In this document: positions 55,735-64,000 of the stretch, piece after piece
How positions within the stretch are numbered: the stretch's first letter is position 1
How the letters are laid out: each line of letters starts with the position of its first letter
Assembly (NCBI GenBank): GCA_024180945.1
Contig: JAKSGN010000043.1
Coordinates: 1,240,001 to 1,304,000 of the forward strand
Source: Macrophomina tecta
Lineage: Eukaryota; Ascomycota; Dothideomycetes; Botryosphaeriales; Botryosphaeriaceae
Reading direction: 5' to 3'
Length of the DNA stretch: 64,000 bases
The notes under the pieces: model-generated
The model's input: only the letters and a program-made list of their open reading frames with translations
What the model was told of the DNA's origin: nothing
Databases searched by the model: none
Translations under genes and position numbers: made by a program

Positions 55735-56451
55735 TCAACGATGCTGCCACAGGCCAACGGGGCGGGTCTCTTCCTCACTCAGGACACGAAGCTCGCCGGT
55801 GGAGACATCGAAGATGACGCCGTGGACGGTGACGCCGCGCTCGGCGACGGCCTTCTGGACGGTGGGGTTGCTGCGGATGGTTAGCAGGCCCTGGCGGACA
55901 TTGAGCTCGGCAAGGCGCAGAGCCTTCTGGTCGACCGAGTCGAGCGCATCGATCTCGCGCTGGTGGCGGCGGCGCAGGTCGCGGAGGGGCTGCAGCCAGG
56001 CGTTGAGGGCAGGGCCCAGGTCGTTGTCGTTGAGGGCGTTGACGGCGCCGCCGCACTTGGTGTGGCCGCACAGCACGATGCGCTTGACCTTGACAGCGCC
56101 GACGGCGAAGTCGATGATGGACTCGCTGCTCAGGTCGCCGGGCTGGATGACGTTGGCGATGTTGCGGTGCACGAAGATGTCGCCGGGCTTGCAGTCGCAG
56201 ATGGTGGTCTCGGGCACGCGCGAGTCGCCGCAGCCAAACCACAACACCTCGGGCTTCTGGCCCTGCGACAGCGACGCCCACAGCTGGGGCTCGCTCTGGG
56301 CGGAGCGGCGGGCGTAGCTCTTGTTGCCCGTGATGACGCGCTCAAAGGCATCTGTGAGAATCGTACGATTTTGATGTCAGCGCACCCGGTTCGGAGAGTT
56401 TCGCGAGGGCCCCGGGCCAATGGGCGGCCTACCAGCCCCGGTCGCATCCAT
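55735..56451 (-). CDS. Beta-class carbonic anhydrase
   Basis: Exon 1, 56451-56433 (MDATGA), an 81 nt intron with GCTGAC branch, and exon 2, 56351-55735, give 211 aa, the usual cytosolic beta-CA size. Zinc ligands and neighbours are visible: WFGCGDSRVPET (Cys plus the Asp-Arg dyad), and GHTKCGGAVNAL (His-x2-Cys). Also present are PGDIFVHRNIANVI and VHGVIFDVSTGELRVL. It catalyses CO2/bicarbonate interconversion, supplying bicarbonate for carboxylation and CO2 sensing. The very short first exon has no room for a mitochondrial presequence, so a cytosolic form is likely unless an upstream exon exists. Confidence 0.93.
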
Positions 56452-58364
56452 GGCGGGGTGTGAGAACAGCGAGTGCAGAGGGCGGGCAGCGGAAACCGGC
56501 GCTCGTTGCGCGGCGGAGGAGATGGAGCGGACGAGGGACAGACTCTGCTTCCTCATGGGGGGCCGGCGGAGGAGGAGGAGGATTTGTGCTTACCCTGTCG
56601 TGCTCCGGCGGCGGCCATTTTTTTTTTTCGTCTTCGGCTCGATCTGGCGCGCTGGCTGGGCGTGATGACTCTATCGCGGAACGGGATGGGGCCGTCCTAT
56701 CAGGACCGCGCTCAACGCTTTTTTTCTTCTGGCGCTGCTGTGCTCCGCCCGTTCGCTTTTCCGCGGCCCAAATTGGATTGATGACGAGGAGGCGTGACTC
56801 GCGGTTTGTCGTTCAGCACTGCAAGCTGCTAGTGCGCGTGGAGGGAGGATGAAATGAGGGCGCTTGCTTTTCTGTCTGCCCGCTGCATGACGGAGGCGGC
56901 GTGCCTTTATGTACCCCGACGCTTTGAGGAGCCGGAGTTCAACAAGTCGCAGTCGCGTCTCACCCCCCAAAGGTCCGAGAAAGTTACACGCCCCCCCCCC
57001 CCCCAAGCCTGGCCAAGGATTTCTCTCGGGGATCAAGCCCCCCGTCGATCTCCGCTCGCTGCGCAGCCCCCTTCTCCAGATTGCCTTTGCGCGCCCTCCA
57101 CCCTTCAAATCAAAGAGTCCGCTCCGCATCGGACCCTACGCGTTCGTGCCTCAGGCATTCGCGATGCGCGCCCTCAAGCGCTGCCTGGAAACCCGATCGC
57201 TGCGCCCTCCCTCCCCCCCCCAAACCGACAGCCGTCCCTCTCCTCGTGCCTTCCCCAGAATGTCACCGGAGAGGGAGGGGGACAGCTGTCACCGTCACGT
57301 CGCGCTCGACTGACATCTGCCACGCCCGCCGTGACGGCAGTTCCTTCAAGCAAGCCACGGGCGGTCTTACCCGACAGCTAGACGCGGGCCCTGCCGTTCG
57401 CGCCCGTCCGTCCAAATGGCAGCTCTGTGCTGTCCCGCGCATGTGCGTCGCCGAGTGCGCGCAGCATTAACTTTTGCTATCAAGCCCCAAGCATTGGTTC
57501 TGGCTCTATTCCGAGCTTTGTGCGCCTGCCATCCGTCCAGCCGTTGGACCGGGGCTGGCGTCATAGGCAGGGCGCAGACATCCGGCATCAGGGGTGCTCA
57601 ACACCAACGACCAACCATGTGCACTGCTCCAAAAGCCTCTGCGCCTTCGCACACACCCCCCTTCCCCGGACAGGACCGGTGAGGGTTTGCGCGCGCGCTT
57701 TGGTCATGAGTTATTATTTTGCAAGATAGGCCTCGCGACAGGGTCTGAATATGGCATTGGTGACCGCCTTGCCGCGCGTGGGATGTGTGCCGTCCAGATA
57801 TGCGCATAGCCCACCAAGCCACATATGCGCTTCATGTCCGTCTCTGCCTGAGTAAGGACGGTCCTGAGCAAAACTACTGCATTTGTGGATGTCGGATTGT
57901 TCGTGAAGTGCCAACTGCTCGACCCTGCTCAGCTTACTGGGCCTTCCTGGGTGCTCACCGCTTGCCTTGCTACACGGTTAGATGTCTGTCTCCAGTAAGT
58001 CTTTGTCAGCCGCCGGGTATCTCCATCAGAGAAGATAACCGCATGGGCCCGTGTCATAGAGACACTCGGCCGATGCGGATAATCTGCGTCGCCTTCTTCT
58101 CACATCCGATATGCCGGATGCTCTCCCGAAGCCTATGTCCGTGACAACGGACTCTTCGGTTGGCGATGGGGCACCATGAAACACCATATAATCGCTCACC
58201 AGAAGCTCCAGAAAATGATCAATGCCATTCGTGTATCGCTGCTCGTGGGTCAAGCCAATAAACACCGAACGAACTCCCATACGAAACCCGAAGCCCATCT
58301 TGAGTGAATTGCAGAACTTCGCCCCTGAACCACAAGCGCTCTTACCCCGACGCTCGACACCGCT
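56452..58364. other. Intergenic region, promoter of the carbonic anhydrase gene
   Basis: About 1.9 kb with no accepted gene. It has a T run near 56617-56627, an 18-base C run at 56987-57004 (split by the line break) and Pro/Ser-coding-like C-rich sequence near 57000-57250 that fits base composition rather than a family. Confidence 0.45.
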
Positions 58365-59344
58365 TCACAGCTCCTCCTTCTTCTGCCCAGCAGCGCCCTG
58401 GCCGTCCTGTAGCGCGTACAAAGGCTGCGGGTTGCCGGCGCTGTCGCAGCTGCTGAACCGCCACCAGCCCCAGTTCCAGCTGCCGAACACGTTCACCATC
58501 ATCCACCGGATGGGCGCGGGCATGGGCGGCCACGTCGCCCACATCCCCTCCTCGTATGTGCGGTCCAGGTTGAGCAGGCAGAAGGGCACCACGTCCGTCA
58601 TGCCCGCCTTGGTCAGCGTCTTCTTGCCCCAGGTCTTGAACGTCGCTGACGCGTTCTCGGCCTCCGGACTGTTCTCGGCCGGCGCGCTGGGCAGGTCGGC
58701 GAAGGAGGCGATCGTCTTGATCTCGGCGTGGAAGTGGTTGTTGAAGGGCTCGCGGAAGGTGTCCATGATGCGGACGAGCTCCTTGCCGTCAAAGGCGGAG
58801 GGCGAGGCGAGGGAGGTCAGGTACGTGTTGAATGCGGCGAGGCCTTCGAGGAACGATTCTGCGGCAGCGTTTTGCTTAGTGGTTGGATTGGTGGCTATTT
58901 CTGCTGGTGGAGGTGCTCACCGTGCTCCTTGTGCGTCTCGTCCCAAATTCCCTTCTCTTTCAGTACGTCCTCGACTTTCGGGAAAAGCTCAGCCTCTTCG
59001 TCATCGTGATGGCTTTTCACGAATCTGAACCATGCAAGACTGTAGCCCACGAAATCTGGCTTGTCCGCCTCCTTGATATGTGGCGCTTGGAGGTACACGG
59101 TGTTGAATCCACGGAGAATGGCATTGTGGAGCAGAGCCATATGCGTGGCGCCTTTGGTCCAGATGTCCTCTTTTTTCGTCGCATACTGAGGCGTTGGAAT
59201 CAATGGGCAGGGACCGTCAGCCCAGGGTTGTCCGGCGGGGATGGAGCTCGCAATAGCAGACATGCTGGCAGGCAGACGCGCGCAGAGGAGAGCAAGTCCC
59301 AAAGCTAGGAAGGTGGTGAGCAGGCGGGATTGAGAGGGGTGCAT
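58365..59344 (-). CDS. Hemerythrin HHE-domain protein with N-terminal signal/anchor
   Basis: Exons 59344-58921 and 58858-58365 encode 305 aa. MHPSQSRLLTTFLALGLALL is a hydrophobic signal or anchor. The HHE metal-binding helices follow: THMALLHNAILRGFNTVYLQ (His in the first helix), FRFVKSHHDDEEAELFPKVE (H-HDDEE core), DETHKEHGESFLEGL, and NNHFHAEIKTIASF (His-x-x-x-Glu in the last helix). Fungal HHE proteins of this layout are poorly characterised; they are assumed to bind di-iron and sense oxygen or nitric oxide. The C-terminal 70 residues are Trp/Met/Pro-rich (MPAPIRWMMVNVFGSWNWGW). Confidence 0.85.
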
Positions 59345-62333
59345 TGCAGGATCTCTGTGGCGAAAGCGGGGGATGCAGCAATCCCACAGCTTTTCAGCAG
59401 CTTGAGGCACATGAAGCTCGACAAGCCAGCTGCCATGTCACCTCATAGTCAACTGATGAGTGCGACCTGGAATGGCGGGCCCGGAGCTCGGATGAGAAAT
59501 CTAAGCTCCGTGATTGGCCGGAGCTGTTGTGCAGCGTCTGGACCGCGAGCCTTCTCATGCGGAGAAGCATGCGCTCCGTAAGCCGCCGGCGGCAGCGTGA
59601 ACAGGGCGCGGCATCCTCGCGTTGCTCAAGCAGCAATGAGACCCCTTCACAATGGGCTGCATTGCTACGATCAGCGGACCCCAGCACCCGTCGTCTGTGA
59701 CAATTGCTCCCAGACGGCTTCCGTAGCGGCGCTTATTAAGTCCTCGGACCTCTGAGCTTGACCATGCGGACCCTTGGCTGCAGGGCGAGCAACCAGCAGA
59801 TAAGACTCGGCCAAGGCCTCGTTGGCAAGCGATTTTCCCGGTGTTTCTGTCAATGTCTTTGCGGAGACGTTTCAACCACGGTTTGCCCCGTCCTGCTAAT
59901 CAACGTTAGCCTTTCGGACGGCACGAGTCCCTGATCAAGTGTCTGTCTCGTGGGGCGAAACTCTAGACTGCACTCGTTTGCCGCGCTGGTGAGGAGCTAC
60001 GTCAGAGTTGCTGGGAAAGGTGTTGCGGCAAGAACTCTCTCGCCCCTCCGCAACGCCTGTCCGCCTTCCGCTCCGCCAAGATGACCTCCATGTGACTCCC
60101 CGCGTTTCCGCTGTCGCCCGCTCCACTGGTGGCGTTTCGACTTGCCCCTGGGCTCGCCAGCATCTGGACCTGTGACACCTATTGATTTGCCAAGTCGTGC
60201 AATTTCTAGCTCAGCCAAGGTCTGTGTGTGCCAAGCAGTCGTACAACGGTCCTCGGCAACCCCTTACCTGCATTCATGTGCCTACACGCGTCCCATCTGC
60301 CTCCCATGGGACCTTGCAGCTCGGAAACTCTGCTTTGTGTCGTAGATCTGAGATGAGGCGCGGAAGATCTGGAGCACTGCCCCGTGGGGATTGCGCCTGC
60401 GTTCCATGAACGCATCTCTCGAGTCGCCCAGTGGGTTGAGCAGTTGCCCAGCAGCAATAAGTTCTCATAATTGTCGGCGATGTCAATATCTATACGAAGG
60501 CCCACAGTCCGCATGTAGCTCCCGTACGCAAACCCGCCATCTCGGTATCCGAAAAGCTATTTTTCATGAATCTACGGGTGTATTGCGATCTCTTCTCTCA
60601 TTTAATAACGTGACGATCTTCGAGATACCGTTGCTTCGGTCCGGGAAGAATATCACTGGGCTCCGGGCTCGCGAGGCACAATGCTACTATAGCAGGTGGT
60701 AGTTTCTGGTTTGTGCTGATGCCACGATGCGTGTGCGCCATTGCACAGGTTACCAAGACAGCAATTCGCCTAAGTCTTCCGCCTGGATCTTGTCACACAA
60801 CATAGGAGAGGGCACGAGTGACCAAAGCTCGCGCACTGCAAAATCTATTCAGCGAGCAATGACTGTCGTAGTGGTATGTCTTGTCTACGATTGCTGCCTG
60901 CTGTCTTGCCTTCGTTGGGATCTTTGCTTCTTATTGTTGTGGGCCTGGCGCGCTTTGTACTCGTCCGTGGGATATGCGCGCGGGTCTTATTAATACTTGA
61001 TCTGGTACTGACGATTATTCTCGGTCTCCTTGAGGTCCATCTCTTCTAGCTATTTGGGAGTGAAATTGTGATCGCCATAAATGGGATCCAGAAGAGCATT
61101 GTGACTACAGAGTCCGTCCCAGATGAAGGAAGTGCGGGGGCATGGGCAACAGCGAGCGAAGCCGTAGTTTTTGGTTCGGCTATGCATGGTCCACAAGACA
61201 CAGCTGAGGGCAGCCTCAAGAGCGCCTGGAGAACGTAGTAAAGTTTACGTCCTGACGAATGCTTCTACTCCCTATACATTCCTACTAAACTCACAAGCCA
61301 TTTCTGCGGTTTCATGAAAGGCGATTTGGCGGCGAAACTTGTTTTGCAGGGCGCGAGATTTTGTCATCCGTCTGAGAGGCTGTCGCCATTACTATAGTTG
61401 TTACTATGGTGACCAAATTAGCTGCATCGTGCCAGAGCTAGAAGCGAAATGTCCAGGTTCTCTCTGTTCCTCGATGAGAACGAATTGCCAGAGCCTATAG
61501 GAAATCGTGAGCCAAGAGAAATAGCGGACAATGACTAGAGCAAGCGGTTTCCACCTGTTGCAGCTCAAAGGGGACATGACTGTCTGTGCTCTCCTTGGAA
61601 CGCAAACCCTGTGAACACGCCAGAAAATCGAAAGCCTTGGCGCTACTTGACATGAGCCCAGCGCATCGCAAGTGCTGTGCCGTTTGTGAGTAGATGTCAA
61701 TGCGTTGAGGCGGCGGTGGAAAGACAGGACAGGGCAGTGCGGCGTGGAGCCCGGCGCCGCGACGAGAAGCTTCGTGAAGCTGCCTTACTGGGCTGTGGGG
61801 CTCTTTGCCGCCCAGTTGGGCAGAGCTGGGGCAGCCGCAAAGGGCGAGCGCATCTTATCTTATCGGCAGGCACCAGCCACCGCCATGAATTTGGCGGGGC
61901 AGTAGAGCGTCATCGTGCCAGCAGACCGGCCTGAGTCAAGGGCGATTGCAGCGCTCGAGAGCTGTGCAATGGGTGAAATATTCGCTGTGAAAGTGCATGC
62001 AGGCTCCAGGAGGCCCCAGTCACATCGAGAAGCGTCTTCTGACATCACTAGGCTGGCGCTGGCCCTGCGCGCGGTGTTGCAGTGGGCTGTGGCGTAAGAC
62101 TTCGGCGATGGTTCTGCCAGATTCCAGCACCTTCTTCCGTCCTGCACTTTTTACTTAAGTACCAACCGCCCGCAAACAACCATCCACACCTTTCCTTCAT
62201 CAGAAAACATCTTGAATACACTCTCACGAAGGCTGAACGCTTTCCGATACCCGCTCCCGCAAACCTTCCTTATTCCCTTATCCTCCTTTGATACCCAACA
62301 CCTAGATCCTCTCACACATTACCGCACATCACA
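59345..62333. other. 3 kb intergenic region between HHE gene and Hsp70
   Basis: No gene, RNA or repeat accepted. The last 250 bp is CT-rich and A/C-rich, a typical leader for a highly expressed fungal gene. GAA/TTC triplets occur but not in a clean alternating 5-bp heat-shock-element array. Confidence 0.45.
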
Positions 62334-64000
62334 ATGGCGCCCGCCGTCGGTATCGATTTGGGTACGACCTACTCGTGTGTCGGCATCTTCAGAGATGACC
62401 GCATCGAGATCATCGCCAACGACCAGGGCAACCGCACCACGCCCTCGTTCGTCGCTTTCACTGGTAAGCATTTGCCAATCCTGCCATCAACCCGCAAGGC
62501 TGTACGCTAACTTCTATACAGACACCGAGCGTCTGATCGGTGACTCCGCCAAGAACCAGGTCGCCATGAACCCCCACAACACCGTCTTCGACGCTAAGCG
62601 TTTGATCGGCCGCAAGTTCGACGACCCCGAGGTCCAGGCGGATATGAAGCACTTCCCCTTCAAGGTCATTGAGAAGAGCGGCAAGCCCGTCATCCAGGTC
62701 GAGTTCAAGGGCGAGGAGAAGACTTTCACTCCTGAGGAGATTTCCTCCATGGTCCTCACCAAGATGAGGGAGACTGCCGAGTCTTACCTCGGTGGCACCG
62801 TCAACAACGCTGTCGTCACTGTCCCCGCCTACTTCAACGACTCCCAGCGTCAGGCCACCAAGGATGCCGGTCTCATTGCTGGCCTCAACGTCCTCCGTAT
62901 CATCAACGAGCCCACCGCTGCTGCTATCGCCTACGGTCTTGACAAGAAGGCCACTGGCGAGCGCAACGTCCTGATCTTCGATCTTGGTGGTGGTACTTTC
63001 GATGTCTCGCTCCTGACTATCGAGGAGGGTATCTTCGAGGTCAAGTCCACCGCCGGTGACACTCACCTTGGTGGTGAGGACTTCGACAACCGCCTTGTTA
63101 ACCACTTCGTCAATGAATTCAAAAGGAAACATAAGAAAGTAGGCAGACACTTTTCCATTTTTAAAATTGCCGGCATATACTGACAATGACCAGGACCTTA
63201 CCACGAACGCTCGTGCCCTCCGCCGTCTCCGCACTGCCTGCGAGCGTGCCAAGCGCACCCTGTCCAGCTCTGCGCAGACCTCCATCGAGATCGATTCCCT
63301 GTTCGAGGGTATTGACTTCTACACCTCCATCACCCGTGCTCGTTTCGAGGAGCTCTGCCAGGACCTCTTCCGTTCCACCATGGAGCCCGTCGAGCGCGTC
63401 CTCCGTGATGCCAAGATCGACAAGTCCTCCGTCCACGAGATCGTCCTCGTTGGTGGCTCCACCCGTATCCCCAAGATCCAGAAGATGGTTTCCGACTTCT
63501 TCAACGGCAAGGAGCCCAACAAGTCCATCAACCCCGATGAGGCCGTTGCCTACGGTGCCGCCGTCCAGGCCGCTATCCTGTCCGGTGACACTTCCTCCAA
63601 GTCCACCAACGAGATTCTGCTTCTCGACGTCGCTCCTCTCTCTCTCGGTATCGAGACCGCTGGTGGTGTCATGACTCCTCTGATCAAGCGCAACACCACC
63701 ATTCCCACCAAGAAGTCCGAGGTCTTCTCGACCTTCAGTGACAACCAGCCCGGTGTCCTTATCCAGGTCTTCGAGGGTGAGCGTGCTCGCACCAAGGACA
63801 ACAACCTGCTCGGCAAGTTCGAGCTCACCGGCATTCCCCCGGCTCCCCGTGGTGTTCCCCAGATCGAGGTTACCTTCGACGTTGATGCCAACGGTATCAT
63901 GAACGTCTCCGCTCTCGAGAAGGGCACTGGCAAGACCAACAAGATCGTCATTACCAATGACAAGGGCCGTCTGTCCAAGGAGGAGATCGAGCGCATGCTT
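62334..64000 (+). CDS. Cytosolic Hsp70 chaperone (3' partial)
   Basis: Exon 1, 62334-62463, exon 2, 62522-63138, and exon 3 from 63194 to the window edge give 518 residues before truncation. [20 protein letters not shown] is the universal Hsp70 start with the phosphate-1 loop. Then come [44 protein letters not shown], and [17 protein letters not shown] [16 protein letters not shown], and the substrate-binding linker/beta region [20 protein letters not shown]. No signal peptide or mitochondrial presequence, so it is an Ssa-type cytosolic chaperone. Codons are almost all C/G-ending optimal ones, typical of very high expression. The lid helices and EEVD tail lie beyond 64000. Confidence 0.96.

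Noticed and set aside
56850..57470. Pro/Ser-rich plus-strand ORFs (175 and 134 codons)
   Set aside because: Lie in C-rich promoter-like DNA, overlap in different frames with equal quality and show no domain or good start.
61900..62333. Heat-shock elements upstream of Hsp70
   Set aside because: GAA and TTC triplets are present, but spacings of 4-7 bases do not match the alternating 5-bp nGAAn array.

Overview
The window is nuclear DNA of a filamentous ascomycete. The evidence is short spliceosomal introns (about 50-80 nt) with CTAAC/CTGAC-like branch sites, Zn2Cys6 regulators, MFS permeases, small F-box and BTB proteins, and C/G-ending codons. A Dothideomycete (Capnodiales-like) origin is my inference. 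No rRNA, CRISPR, complete transposon or convincing tRNA was found.

Layout. 1-2.5 kb: 3' part of a GPI-anchored Ser/Thr-rich protein and a DUF1445 (D-glutamate cyclase-like) enzyme. 3.0-10.5 kb: a nutrient module in which an allantoate-type permease and a Zn2Cys6 regulator are divergent over a 637 bp promoter, followed by a convergent sugar transporter. 11.1-14.8 kb: F-box protein, methyltransferase, FMN-binding split-barrel protein. 15.7-19.5 kb: Hul5/UBE3C-type HECT E3 ligase. 20.3-26.5 kb: gene-poor, with an unknown gene carrying an apparent 1-nt frameshift, a small dsRBM-like protein and a Dabb protein. 27.2-29.9 kb: farnesyltransferase beta subunit and an unexplained coding-like segment just upstream. 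31.4-34.2 kb: a frame-broken monocarboxylate-transporter-like gene. 37.8-40.3 kb: a large Zn2Cys6 regulator. 42-55 kb: hypothetical proteins with an SDR enzyme, a BTB protein with an in-frame TGA, and a small single-helix protein. 55.7-59.3 kb: beta-carbonic anhydrase and a hemerythrin-HHE protein. 62.3 kb to the end: a cytosolic Hsp70, cut by the window edge.

Most interesting signals. (1) Five hypothetical proteins between 42.0 and 54.8 kb, otherwise unlike and disordered, end in what looks like the same short two-helix motif (pattern around R-x-R-hydrophobic); this may be an undescribed local gene family. (2) Many genes on both strands switch from C-rich, C-ending codons at the 5' end to G-rich, G-ending codons at the 3' end. 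(3) Several genes carry frame or stop lesions: the MFS gene near 32.4 kb, the unknown gene near 20.77 kb, and the BTB gene at 47,959.

Gene models were built by hand from splice motifs and protein-family patterns. Family names are from recognition, not from searches.
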